Assembly: GCF_000161455.1 (NCBI RefSeq)
Contig: NZ_CM000745.1
Location: 4,672,747 to 4,736,746 of the forward strand
Direction of reading: 5' to 3'
DNA length: 64,000 nt
From: Bacillus pseudomycoides DSM 12442
GTDB lineage: Bacteria; Bacillota; Bacilli; Bacillales; Bacillaceae_G
Below the pieces are notes generated by a model. The model searched no databases. It was not told where the DNA came from and worked only from the letters and a program-made list of their open reading frames with translations. Shown in pieces: positions 51,027 through 59,384 of the stretch (within the stretch, counting starts at the first letter, position 1; each line of letters opens with the position of its first letter). The position numbers and the translations under genes are program-made.

Positions 51027-52403
51027 TTATTTTCCTAAACAAAATTGAGAAAATAATTGGTCGATTAAGCTTTCATGAACAGTATCACCAGTAATTTCAC
51101 CAAGGATTTCCCACGTTCTTGTTAGATCGATTTGAACCATATCAATTGGCACACCGTTCTCTATTGCCTCAATTGCATCTCCAATTGTCTTTTCCGCTTG
51201 TGTTAATAAACCGATATGTCTCGCATTAGAAACATACGTCATATCTGCTGACTCAATTGTTCCTTCAAAGAATAGATCTGCTATCGCTTTTTCTAGCTCA
51301 TCCACACCTTTTTCTTCAATTAGCGACGTTGTGATCATACGATTTTTACCTGCTAATTCTGTAACACGTTTCATATCAATTTGCTTTGGTAAATCCGTTT
51401 TATTTACAATGACAATAAAGTCTTTTCCTCGCACTGCACGGAATAAGTCTTCATCTTCATTTGTTAATGCTTCACTATAGTTTACTACAATTAGAACTAA
51501 ATCAGCCTGTCCCATCATTTCTTTTGATCGTTCTACACCGATTCGTTCAACAATATCTTCAGTTTCACGGATTCCCGCCGTATCAATAAGTTTAAGTGGC
51601 ACACCACGCACATTGACATACTCTTCAATTACATCGCGCGTTGTTCCTGCTATATCTGTCACAATCGCCTTTTTCTCTTGCACGAGACTATTTAATAACG
51701 AGGATTTCCCAACGTTCGGTCTTCCGATAATTGCTGTTGCAATTCCTTCTCGTAAAATTTTCCCTTGCTTAGATGTCTCCAATATTTTTTTAATTTCACC
51801 GCGAACATGTGTGGCTTTTTCAATTAAAATATTGTGCGTCATTTCTTCGACATCATCGTATTCTGGATAATCTATATTTACTTCTACATGAGCTAATGTT
51901 TCTAAAATTTCCTGACGAAGGCGACCGATTAATTTAGATAATCGCCCTTCCATTTGATTCATTGCTACGTTCATCGCTCGATCTGTTTTCGCACGAATCA
52001 AATCCATTACAGCTTCTGCTTGCGATAAGTCAATACGCCCATTTAAAAATGCACGCTTTGTAAATTCACCCGGTTCTGCCAAACGCACTCCTTGAGCCAA
52101 AATAAGTTGTAATACTTTATTTACAGAAACAAGACCACCGTGACAATTGATCTCTACAATATTTTCACGCGTAAATGTCCTTGGCGCTCGCATAATCGAT
52201 ACCATTACCTCTTCGATAACTTGATCTGTATCTAAATCAACAATATGACCGTAGTGAATCGTATGAGAAGAAACTGCCGTTAAATCTTTCCCTTTAAAAA
52301 TGCGATTGACCTTTTCAATCGCATCCTCTCCACTTACTCGAACAATGGCAATTGCCCCTTCTCCAAGTGCCGTGGAAATTGCAGCAATTGTATCAAAATC
52401 CAT
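51027..52403 (-). CDS. mnmE: tRNA modification GTPase MnmE
   Basis: 458 residues. Folate-binding N-terminal domain (TIAAISTALGEGAIAIVRVSG), helical domain, G domain with GRPNVGKSSLLNSL, TDIAGTTRDVI, DTAGIRET and NKTDLP, and the invariant C-terminal FCLGK whose Cys is needed for catalysis. ATG with AGGTGAAAGG upstream. It forms the enzyme complex with MnmG, encoded 45 bases downstream. Confidence 0.98.
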   Translation of the reverse strand: MDFDTIAAISTALGEGAIAIVRVSGEDAIEKVNRIFKGKDLTAVSSHTIHYGHIVDLDTDQVIEEVMVSIMRAPRTFTRENIVEINCHGGLVSVNKVLQLILAQGVRLAEPGEFTKRAFLNGRIDLSQAEAVMDLIRAKTDRAMNVAMNQMEGRLSKLIGRLRQEILETLAHVEVNIDYPEYDDVEEMTHNILIEKATHVRGEIKKILETSKQGKILREGIATAIIGRPNVGKSSLLNSLVQEKKAIVTDIAGTTRDVIEEYVNVRGVPLKLIDTAGIRETEDIVERIGVERSKEMMGQADLVLIVVNYSEALTNEDEDLFRAVRGKDFIVIVNKTDLPKQIDMKRVTELAGKNRMITTSLIEEKGVDELEKAIADLFFEGTIESADMTYVSNARHIGLLTQAEKTIGDAIEAIENGVPIDMVQIDLTRTWEILGEITGDTVHESLIDQLFSQFCLGK

Positions 52404-52530
52404 GTCCTTTCACCTCACTTGCTTATTTCTCTCTATTTCAACATGATTTTTTCTTTCACTAAACTATTAGGATACCATAACGAACCTATCTACAAAAGAA
52501 TAATAACTCATTTTATTATGTCCTCATGTA

Positions 52531-52573
52531 AAAAACACTAAACTTATTCACAGTGGATAAGTTTAGTGTTTTT
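52531..52573. terminator. Strong terminator between jag and mnmE
   Basis: A perfect 17-bp stem (AAAAACACTAAACTTAT and complement) with a 9-base loop TCACAGTGG; a perfect DnaA box TTATCCACA lies just beside it at 52577. Confidence 0.85.
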
Positions 52574-52612
52574 TAGTTATCCACAATCTATTTTTCATAA
52601 ATTAACAAGAAA

Positions 52613-52642
52613 AAAACCGGTACTCGAATGAGTAACCGGTTA
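52613..52642 (-). terminator. Terminator of the rpmH-rnpA-yidC-jag transcript
   Basis: Stem AACCGGT-ACTC/GAGT-ACCGGTT (one bulge) with a run of seven Ts on the minus strand, at the jag stop codon. Confidence 0.75.
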
Positions 52643-53257
52643 TTTGGAAGATATTACAACATGTCGATGTGGTTCTTTCCCTTCGGAAGTTGTAATTACA
52701 TTTGGATGATTGGACAATGCTTGATGAATAATTTTTCTCTCAAAAGAAGGCATTGGTTCTAACACAACATTTTTTTTAGTTACCGTGACCTGTTTTGCTA
52801 ATCGATAAGAAAGCGATTCTAACGTATCTTTTCTCTTACTACGATAGTTTTCAGCATCAATTGTGATACCAATATATTGCTTTGTACTGCGATTCGCAAC
52901 AAGTTTTGTTAAATATTGTAAAGAATTTAATGTATGTCCTCTTTTCCCGATCAATACCCCTACATCTTTTCCAAAAAGTGTAAACTCAATTTCTCGGCCC
53001 TTTACATTTTTCGTAATCATCACATCCACACCCATTTCCTGAACAACACTTTGTAAGTATTGCTCAGCTTCTTGAATGGGATCTTTCTTCATTACAACTT
53101 CCACGATAGCTGGACGATTCCCTATAAAACCTAGAAATCCTCTCTTTCCCTCATCAATCACATTCACGTCTACTTGATCCCTTGAAACTTTTAATTGTCT
53201 TAAAGCATCTTGTACTGCCAGCTCGACTGTTTGTCCTTTAGCAGTAATTATACTCAC
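52640..53257 (-). CDS. jag: RNA-binding protein Jag (KhpB, SpoIIIJ-associated)
   Basis: 205 residues. Jag-N domain (1-50, ITAKGQTVELAVQDALRQL), KH domain with the GxxG loop in LIGKRGHTLNSLQYL, and a C-terminal R3H domain (SFERKIIHQALSNHPNV with HRHVVI). It forms an RNA chaperone with KhpA and affects cell division and elongation. The start is a GTG whose GTGA overlaps the yidC stop codon, so the two are coupled. Confidence 0.96.
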   Translation of the reverse strand: MSIITAKGQTVELAVQDALRQLKVSRDQVDVNVIDEGKRGFLGFIGNRPAIVEVVMKKDPIQEAEQYLQSVVQEMGVDVMITKNVKGREIEFTLFGKDVGVLIGKRGHTLNSLQYLTKLVANRSTKQYIGITIDAENYRSKRKDTLESLSYRLAKQVTVTKKNVVLEPMPSFERKIIHQALSNHPNVITTSEGKEPHRHVVISSK

Positions 53258-54021
53258 TTGCTTGATCCTCCTGCCTTACTAGCCTTAATTTCAGGCCCTT
53301 TGATCATATACATTTGAGCGATACCAAAGATGTTACCAACTACCCAATATAGTGATAATGCTGCTGGGAAGTTAATTGCAAAGACTAAAATCATGATTGG
53401 CATAAGCCAAATCATCATTGCCATTTGTGGATTTTGTCCAGCAGTACCTGCCATTGCAAGTTTTTGCTGAATAAATGTTGTGATTGCCGCAACAATTGGA
53501 AGGATATAGTACGGATCCGCATGTCCTAAATCAAACCATAAGAAGCTATGTTGCTTAATCTCTGCCGTCCTCATAATTGCATGGTAAAATGCGAATAAAA
53601 TTGGCATTTGAATAAAAATTGGTAAACAACCTGCTAATGGATTTACACCGTGTGTTTTATACAACTGCATCATTTCTTGTTGTAACTTTTGCTGCGTCGC
53701 TTGGTCTTTAGAACTATATTTCTCTTTTAACTTCGCCATTTCTGGTTGCAATACTTGCATTGCCTTCGTACTCTTCGTCTGCTTAATCATTAATGGTAAC
53801 AATGCAAAACGAATGATAAGAGTTGTGACAACAATCGCTAAACCATAATTACTACCAAATAAGTTTGCAAAATACGTGATTAACTGAGAAAGCGGGTATA
53901 CGAAATATTCATTCCAGATCCCTGTACTTTTCGGTGTAATCGGCTGATTCGTTTCATTACAGCCAGTAGCAATTGCCATTAAAGCAATAACCATGACTAG
54001 TAAGCCTATCTTTTTTTTCAC
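53254..54021 (-). CDS. yidC: Membrane protein insertase YidC/SpoIIIJ
   Basis: 255 residues. Lipoprotein signal with lipobox AIATGC at about 15-20, then five helices of the YidC/Oxa1 core: YFANLFGSNYGLAIVVTTLI, the hydrophilic coiled hairpin (about 85-115, KAMQVLQPEMAKLKEKYSS), and LAGCLPIFIQMPILFAFYHA. It inserts membrane proteins and is needed at stage III of sporulation. Second membrane step of the rpmH-rnpA-yidC-jag operon. Confidence 0.97.
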   Translation of the reverse strand: MKKKIGLLVMVIALMAIATGCNETNQPITPKSTGIWNEYFVYPLSQLITYFANLFGSNYGLAIVVTTLIIRFALLPLMIKQTKSTKAMQVLQPEMAKLKEKYSSKDQATQQKLQQEMMQLYKTHGVNPLAGCLPIFIQMPILFAFYHAIMRTAEIKQHSFLWFDLGHADPYYILPIVAAITTFIQQKLAMAGTAGQNPQMAMMIWLMPIMILVFAINFPAALSLYWVVGNIFGIAQMYMIKGPEIKASKAGGSSK

Positions 54022-54079
54022 AGCCTGCTCCTCCTTGTTTCGGTATGTATATAGTGTAATTCATTTTCCTTTTCCTACG

Positions 54080-54427
54080 CTACTTGTTTGTTATTTTAAT
54101 ACCAGAACGCTTAAAAGCATGAATTAAGCTTTTCTTCAATTGTTCGTATGTCATATCTGCACAAGGCTTCCTTGCTATTATAACAAAATCTTTTCCAGAA
54201 TCTATCTCATCTTTTAATTCTGCAATCGATTGGCGAATCATACGCTTAATTCGATTACGTACTACTGCATTTCCTAACTTTTTGCTAACGGAAAGACCAA
54301 TGCGAAAGTATGATTGCTCCGCTTTTTCAAGCTGATAGACCACAAACTGACGATTTGCATTTGATTTTCCATTTTGAAAAACAGCCTGAAATTCATCATT
54401 TTTCTTTATACGATTTTTTTTCTTCAT
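54080..54427 (-). CDS. rnpA: Ribonuclease P protein component
   Basis: 115 residues, basic. KKNDEFQAVFQNGKS is the substrate-side motif, RIGLSVSKKLGNAVVRNRIKRMIRQ carries the RNR signature, and DFVIIARKPCADM follows. The ATG has GGAG 11 bases upstream; a GTG four codons earlier lies on the ribosome site itself. It pairs with the RNase P RNA (not in this window) to mature tRNA 5' ends. Confidence 0.97.
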   Translation of the reverse strand: MKKKNRIKKNDEFQAVFQNGKSNANRQFVVYQLEKAEQSYFRIGLSVSKKLGNAVVRNRIKRMIRQSIAELKDEIDSGKDFVIIARKPCADMTYEQLKKSLIHAFKRSGIKITNK

Positions 54428-54474
54428 ATCAATTGACACTCCTGTATTTCATCAGCGGAAATTCATTATTACTA

Positions 54475-54505
54475 GAAAAAAAGACCACTGAACGATCAGT
54501 GGTCT
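54475..54505 (-). terminator. Attenuating hairpin between rpmH and rnpA
   Basis: A perfect 10-bp stem AGACCACTGA/TCAGTGGTCT with loop ACGA and a run of seven Ts; it begins within the rpmH stop codon and would cut most transcripts before rnpA. Confidence 0.85.
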
Positions 54506-54638
54506 ACGCAGATAATACTTTTCTTCCTTTACGACGACGAGCTGCTAGCACTTTACGTCCGTTCGCTGTGCTCATACGGCTGCGGAAACCATGTACTTTG
54601 CTGCGCTTACGTTTATTTGGTTGGTAAGTTCTTTTCAT
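54504..54638 (-). CDS. rpmH: 50S ribosomal protein L34
   Basis: 44 residues, translated directly from the sequence: MKRTYQPNKRKRSKVHGFRS and on to VLAARRRKGRKVLSA, the standard L34 sequence. ATG with GGGAGGTG 8 bases upstream. It is the classic gene just left of oriC, read away from dnaA. A terminator-like hairpin at its stop codon separates high rpmH expression from rnpA. Confidence 0.98.
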   Translation of the reverse strand: MKRTYQPNKRKRSKVHGFRSRMSTANGRKVLAARRRKGRKVLSA

Positions 54639-54659
54639 TATATGACACCTCCCTGAGGA

Positions 54660-55201
54660 ATATCTGTTAAAGACAGTCTTATAAATTATAGTTAATCAAC
54701 TAGGAAAATGTCAATGGTTCTCTAAATTTTCATCAAATATTCATTTTGAACCTATTCACAATTTTTTTCACAGCTGTTTTATTTCTTTGTGGATAATATA
54801 TTTTTCATTTTTTTGTATCCACAAATTATTTTTTCACTTTTACACAGTATATCGTATTGTGGACAAGTTTATTCCACAAGGTATTGATTTTGTGGATAAC
54901 TTTCTGAAATTCATTGCTATCGCTATCTTTTTTTGATATTATAGTTGTGTTTTCACCTTGAACAAGTTTTCCACAAGTTTAGTTTATCCACAAATTGTGC
55001 ATAACATGTGGACAGTTATAATCACATGTGGGTAAGCAGTTGTCCACATTTGTATTTTTTGTCGAAAACTCTATCTCGTATACAAACGACGTTTTTAGGT
55101 TTTAAAATACGTTTCGTATAAATATACATTTCGTTATTTTGAGGTTGTACAATTGTTGCACAACCTTATTCTTTTACCATCTTTGTAAAGGAGGGACACC
55201 T
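54660..55201. other. oriC: oriC, upstream part: DnaA-box array before dnaA
   Basis: AT-rich gap between rpmH and dnaA. Perfect DnaA boxes: TGTGGATAA at 54788 and 54891, TTATCCACA at 54984. Single-mismatch boxes: 54815, 54858, 54967, 54996, 55027 and 55040. A weaker one at 55007. They lie on both strands in 54788-55048. Downstream, a short inverted repeat GGTTGT/ACAACC (55143-55165) sits in the dnaA leader. The dnaA promoter must lie at about 55050-55140, but I cannot fix its -35/-10 pair. Confidence 0.9.
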
Positions 55202-56542
55202 TTGGAAAATATCTCTGATTTATGGAATAGTGCTTTGAAAGAACTCGAAAAAAAGGTCAGTAAACCAAGTTATGAGACATGGTTAAAATCAACCAAAGCA
55301 CATGCTTTGAAAAAAGATATATTAACGATTACAGCTCCGAATGAATTTGCTCGTGACTGGCTAGAATCTCATTATTCAGAACTAATTTCAGAAACACTTT
55401 ATGATTTAACAGGAGCAAAACTAGAAATTCGCTTTATTATTCCCCAAAGTCAAACTGAAGAGGAGATTGACTATCCTCCTGCTAAAAAGAAAAGAATAAA
55501 TGATGAGTCCAATCACTTACCACAGAGCATGTTAAATCCAAAATACACGTTTGATACATTTGTTATTGGCTCTGGGAACCGTTTTGCTCATGCAGCTTCA
55601 TTAGCAGTTGCTGAAGCACCAGCAAAAGCATATAACCCGCTATTTATTTATGGGGGAGTTGGGCTTGGAAAAACACACCTAATGCATGCAATTGGTCATT
55701 ATGTCATTGAACATAATCCGAATGCTAAGGTTGTTTATTTATCATCAGAAAAATTTACAAATGAATTTATTAACTCTATTCGTGATAATAAAGCTGTCGA
55801 TTTCCGTAATAAATACCGTAATGTCGATGTCTTGCTTATAGATGATATTCAATTTCTTGCTGGAAAAGAACAAACACAAGAAGAGTTCTTCCATACATTT
55901 AATGCGCTACATGAAGAAAGCAAGCAAATTGTAATCTCAAGCGATCGACCGCCAAAAGAGATCCCGACATTAGAAGATCGCCTTCGCTCCCGTTTTGAGT
56001 GGGGACTTATTACAGATATTACACCGCCAGATTTAGAGACGAGAATTGCGATTTTACGAAAAAAAGCGAAAGCGGAAGGCCTTGACATCCCAAATGAAGT
56101 CATGCTCTATATCGCAAATCAAATCGACTCGAACATTCGTGAACTAGAAGGTGCACTTATTCGAGTTGTTGCTTATTCATCTTTAATTAATAAAGATATT
56201 AATGCGGATTTAGCTGCCGAAGCACTTAAAGATATTATTCCAAATTCTAAACCAAAGATTATTTCTATTTATGATATTCAAAAAGCCGTTGGAGATGTTT
56301 TTCAAGTTAAACTAGAAGACTTTAAAGCAAAAAAACGCACAAAATCAGTCGCGTTTCCTCGCCAAATTGCAATGTATCTATCACGTGAGTTAACAGATTC
56401 ATCTTTACCTAAAATTGGTGAAGAATTTGGTGGACGTGATCACACAACGGTCATCCATGCGCACGAAAAAATTTCAAAACTATTAAAAACTGATACACAA
56501 CTACAAAAACAAGTTGAGGAAATCAATCATATTTTAAAGTAG
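55202..56542 (+). CDS. dnaA: Chromosomal replication initiator DnaA
   Basis: 446 residues. Domain I (LENISDLWNSALKELEKKVS), a variable domain II (about 85-110), AAA+ domain III with Walker A GGVGLGKTHLMHAIG and Walker B VLLIDDIQFL, and domain IV with the DnaA-box-binding GGRDHTTVIHAHEKI. The start is a TTG with AGGAGGG 6 bases upstream, giving the usual length; the open frame extends 21 codons further into the leader. It is flanked by DnaA boxes on both sides and should be autoregulated. Confidence 0.98.
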   Translation: MENISDLWNSALKELEKKVSKPSYETWLKSTKAHALKKDILTITAPNEFARDWLESHYSELISETLYDLTGAKLEIRFIIPQSQTEEEIDYPPAKKKRINDESNHLPQSMLNPKYTFDTFVIGSGNRFAHAASLAVAEAPAKAYNPLFIYGGVGLGKTHLMHAIGHYVIEHNPNAKVVYLSSEKFTNEFINSIRDNKAVDFRNKYRNVDVLLIDDIQFLAGKEQTQEEFFHTFNALHEESKQIVISSDRPPKEIPTLEDRLRSRFEWGLITDITPPDLETRIAILRKKAKAEGLDIPNEVMLYIANQIDSNIRELEGALIRVVAYSSLINKDINADLAAEALKDIIPNSKPKIISIYDIQKAVGDVFQVKLEDFKAKKRTKSVAFPRQIAMYLSRELTDSSLPKIGEEFGGRDHTTVIHAHEKISKLLKTDTQLQKQVEEINHILK

Positions 56543-56700
56543 TAGCTGAATAGTGTGAATAACTTCCCTTGTTTTACACACAGTCTATCCACATGTAGAT
56601 AGACTGTTTTTCCGTCTCTAAATGGAGTTATCCACATATCCACAAGCCCTATTACTATTACTACTATTTTTTTATATTTATTAAATAAATAAAATCTTAT
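56543..56700. other. oriC: oriC, unwinding part between dnaA and dnaN
   Basis: DnaA boxes TGTGAATAA (56554), CTATCCACA (56585), TTATCCACA (56628) and ATATCCACA (56636). Four bases after the last box come seven trinucleotides CTA/TTA (56649-56669) whose complement reads 3'-GAT/AAT, the DnaA-trio pattern, followed by a pure A/T tract up to 56698. This is the layout of the B. subtilis unwinding element. Confidence 0.88.
56581..56611 (+). terminator. Terminator of dnaA carrying a DnaA box
   Basis: Perfect 9-bp stem CAGTCTATC/GATAGACTG with an 8-base loop and five Ts. The box CTATCCACA overlaps the left arm and loop. Confidence 0.8.
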
Positions 56701-56720
56701 ACTTGCCGGAGGTTTTCGCT

Positions 56721-57866
56721 ATGCGTTTTACAATTCAAAAAGACTATCTTGTAAGAAGTGTACAAGATGTAATGAAGGCCGTTTCCTCTCGTACAACTAT
56801 TCCCATACTTACAGGAATTAAAGTTGTAGTAACTGAAGAAGGTGTTACATTGACAGGAAGCGATGCTGATATTTCGATTGAATCTTTTATTCCAGTTGAA
56901 GAAAATGGAAAAGAAATTGTTGAAATTGCACAATCGGGGAGCATTGTTTTACAAGCAAAATATTTTAGTGAGATCGTAAAAAAATTACCAAAAGACACAG
57001 TAGAAATCTCTGTGGAAAATCATTTTATGACAAAAATAAAATCTGGAAAGTCAGAGTTTAATCTAAATGGTTTAGATGCTGCTGAATATCCATTATTACC
57101 GCAAATTGAAGAACATCATGTATTTAAAATCCCGACAGATTTACTAAAACATATGATTCGTCAAACTGTATTTGCGGTTTCAAGTTCTGAAACTCGTCCG
57201 ATCTTGACAGGTGTAAACTGGAAAGTGTATAACAGTGAACTGACTTGTATTGCAACAGATAGTCACAGGTTAGCACTTCGTAAAGCGAAGATTGAAGGTC
57301 ATACAATTTCTGATGAATTTCAAGCGAATGTTGTTATCCCTGGTAAGAGTTTAAATGAATTGAGCAAAATTCTAGATGAGTCTGAAGAAATGGTGGATAT
57401 TGTCATTACGGAGTATCAAGTATTATTCCGAACTAAACATTTATTATTCTTCTCAAGGTTGTTAGAAGGGAATTACCCGGATACAACACGTTTAATTCCG
57501 GCAGAAAGTAAAACCGACATATTTGTAAATACAAAAGAGTTTTTACAAGCAATTGATCGTGCTTCTTTACTAGCAAGAGATGGTCGCAATAATGTTGTGA
57601 AATTATCGACGTTAGAACAACAAATGCTGGAACTTTCTTCAAATTCACCAGAAATCGGAAAAGTAGTAGAGGAAGTTCAATGTGAAAAAATAGAAGGGGA
57701 AGAATTAAAAATCTCCTTTAGTGCAAAATATATGATGGATGCATTAAAAGCGTTAGACAGTACAGAAATTAAAATTAGTTTTACTGGAGCGATGAGACCA
57801 TTCTTAATTCGTACAGTAAATGATGATTCTATCATCCAATTAATTTTACCAGTTCGTACTTACTAA
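56721..57866 (+). CDS. dnaN: DNA polymerase III beta subunit (sliding clamp)
   Basis: 381 residues, three-fold repeated clamp domain. MRFTIQKDYLVRSVQDVMKAV starts domain 1; VSSSETRPILTGVNW and ATDSHRLALRK mark domain 2; the C-terminus MRPFLIRTVNDDSIIQLILPVRTY is the canonical end. The ATG has CCGGAGG 8 bases upstream; six extra codons of the open frame were rejected. It follows the oriC unwinding region. Confidence 0.98.
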   Translation: MRFTIQKDYLVRSVQDVMKAVSSRTTIPILTGIKVVVTEEGVTLTGSDADISIESFIPVEENGKEIVEIAQSGSIVLQAKYFSEIVKKLPKDTVEISVENHFMTKIKSGKSEFNLNGLDAAEYPLLPQIEEHHVFKIPTDLLKHMIRQTVFAVSSSETRPILTGVNWKVYNSELTCIATDSHRLALRKAKIEGHTISDEFQANVVIPGKSLNELSKILDESEEMVDIVITEYQVLFRTKHLLFFSRLLEGNYPDTTRLIPAESKTDIFVNTKEFLQAIDRASLLARDGRNNVVKLSTLEQQMLELSSNSPEIGKVVEEVQCEKIEGEELKISFSAKYMMDALKALDSTEIKISFTGAMRPFLIRTVNDDSIIQLILPVRTY

Positions 57867-57875
57867 GCGAGAGTG

Positions 57876-57908
57876 AGGGTTACTAGTTTGAATATGCTAG
57901 TGGCCCTT
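57876..57908 (+). terminator. Possible terminator/attenuator after dnaN
   Basis: An 11-bp stem AGGGTTACTAG/CTAGTGGCCCT (two T-G pairs) with a 10-base loop and TATTTGATTTT after it. Confidence 0.55.
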
Positions 57909-57993
57909 ATTTGATTTTCGGGGTATTACTTTCCTAATGCGGGTTTATTTAGTACAATGAAAGAATGAACACTTTCAGAAAGTGAGCGATTTT

Positions 57994-58206
57994 ATGAAAC
58001 GTATTAAGATTTCAACTGAGTATATTACACTGGGACAATTTTTAAAGTTAGCTGATGTAATTGATACAGGCGGTGCTGTTAAATGGTTCTTACAAGAATA
58101 CGAAGTGTATGTCAATCAAGAGCTTGAAAATAGAAGAGGCCGAAAGTTGTATGCAAATGATATTGTTGAAATTCCGGGAAACGGAACATTTCAAGTTCAA
58201 GCATAA
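57994..58206 (+). CDS. yaaA: S4-domain RNA-binding protein YaaA
   Basis: 70 residues: MKRIKISTEYITLGQFLKLADVID, VNQELENRRGRKLYANDIVEI. An S4-type RNA-binding fold, universally placed between dnaN and recF in Firmicutes; proposed role in ribosome assembly (RlbA). The ATG lies behind AAAGTGAG; a GTG four codons earlier is in frame but overlaps the ribosome site. It ends 12 bases before recF. Confidence 0.94.
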   Translation: MKRIKISTEYITLGQFLKLADVIDTGGAVKWFLQEYEVYVNQELENRRGRKLYANDIVEIPGNGTFQVQA

Positions 58207-58218
58207 AGGGGGAGCCCT

Positions 58219-59346
58219 TTGTATATTAAAGAATTACAATTAAAAAATTATCGCAATTATGAATATCTGGATCTCTCCTTTGAGGATAAAGTGAATGTAA
58301 TTATTGGTGAAAATGCTCAAGGGAAAACGAATTTGATGGAAGCTATTTATGTATTAGCGATGGCCAAGTCTCATCGAACTTCGAACGATCGTGAACTTAT
58401 CCGGTGGGATGAGGATTATGGTAAAATAAAAGGTAGATTACAAAAGCGAAACAGTTCCTTGTCTTTAGAATTAAATATTTCTAAAAAAGGGAAGAAGGCA
58501 AAATTAAATCAGCTAGAACAACAAAGGTTAAGCCAATATATTGGTGAAATGAATGTTGTTATGTTTGCCCCAGAAGATTTAAATCTTGTAAAAGGAAGCC
58601 CTCAAGTACGAAGACGCTTTTTAGATATGGAACTTGGACAAATAGCTCCTGTCTATTTGTATGAGTTAAGTCAATATCAAAAAGTGCTCACGCAGCGAAA
58701 TCACTTGCTTAAAAAAATGCAAGGGAATAGTAAAAATGAGGAAACGATGTTGGATGTATTTACACTGCAACTCATTGAACATGGTACAAAAATTTTGCAA
58801 AAACGTTTTGAGTTTCTGCATTTATTACAAGAATGGGCTGCTCCAATCCATCGTGGCATTAGTAGGGGATTAGAGGAACTAGAAATAGTCTATAAACCGA
58901 GCGTAGATGTATCAGAATCAATGGGTTTGTCGAAAATAAAAGAAGTATACTATGAAAGTTTTCAATCTGTGAAACAACGTGAAATTTTCCGTGGTACAAC
59001 TTTAATTGGTCCTCATCGTGACGATTTACAATTCTTCGTTAATGATAAAAATGTTCAAGTCTTTGGTTCACAAGGGCAACAACGAACAACCGCACTTTCC
59101 CTAAAGTTAGCTGAAATTGAATTGATTTATTCAGAGGTTAAAGAATATCCAATCCTCTTATTAGATGATGTGTTATCAGAGTTAGATGATTATCGTCAAT
59201 CACATCTTTTAAATACAATTCAAGGAAAAGTGCAAACATTTGTGACAACGACAAGTGTCGACGGAATTGAACACGAAACATTAAAGCAAGCGAAAACAAT
59301 TCATGTAACGAACGGCACGGTAGATTGTGAAATAGACAGAACATAA
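58219..59346 (+). CDS. recF: DNA replication and repair protein RecF
   Basis: 375 residues, SMC-like ATPase. Walker A GENAQGKTNLMEAIY, signature-like FGSQGQQRTTALSLKLAE and Walker B ILLLDDVLSELD. It loads RecA at gaps together with RecO and RecR. The start is a TTG (protein MYIKELQLKNYRNY) with GGGGGAG 4 bases upstream, giving the standard length. Confidence 0.97.
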   Translation: MYIKELQLKNYRNYEYLDLSFEDKVNVIIGENAQGKTNLMEAIYVLAMAKSHRTSNDRELIRWDEDYGKIKGRLQKRNSSLSLELNISKKGKKAKLNQLEQQRLSQYIGEMNVVMFAPEDLNLVKGSPQVRRRFLDMELGQIAPVYLYELSQYQKVLTQRNHLLKKMQGNSKNEETMLDVFTLQLIEHGTKILQKRFEFLHLLQEWAAPIHRGISRGLEELEIVYKPSVDVSESMGLSKIKEVYYESFQSVKQREIFRGTTLIGPHRDDLQFFVNDKNVQVFGSQGQQRTTALSLKLAEIELIYSEVKEYPILLLDDVLSELDDYRQSHLLNTIQGKVQTFVTTTSVDGIEHETLKQAKTIHVTNGTVDCEIDRT

Positions 59347-59384
59347 TTTCTGTTTAAATGGAAAAGTAGGTGATCTTTGTGTCA

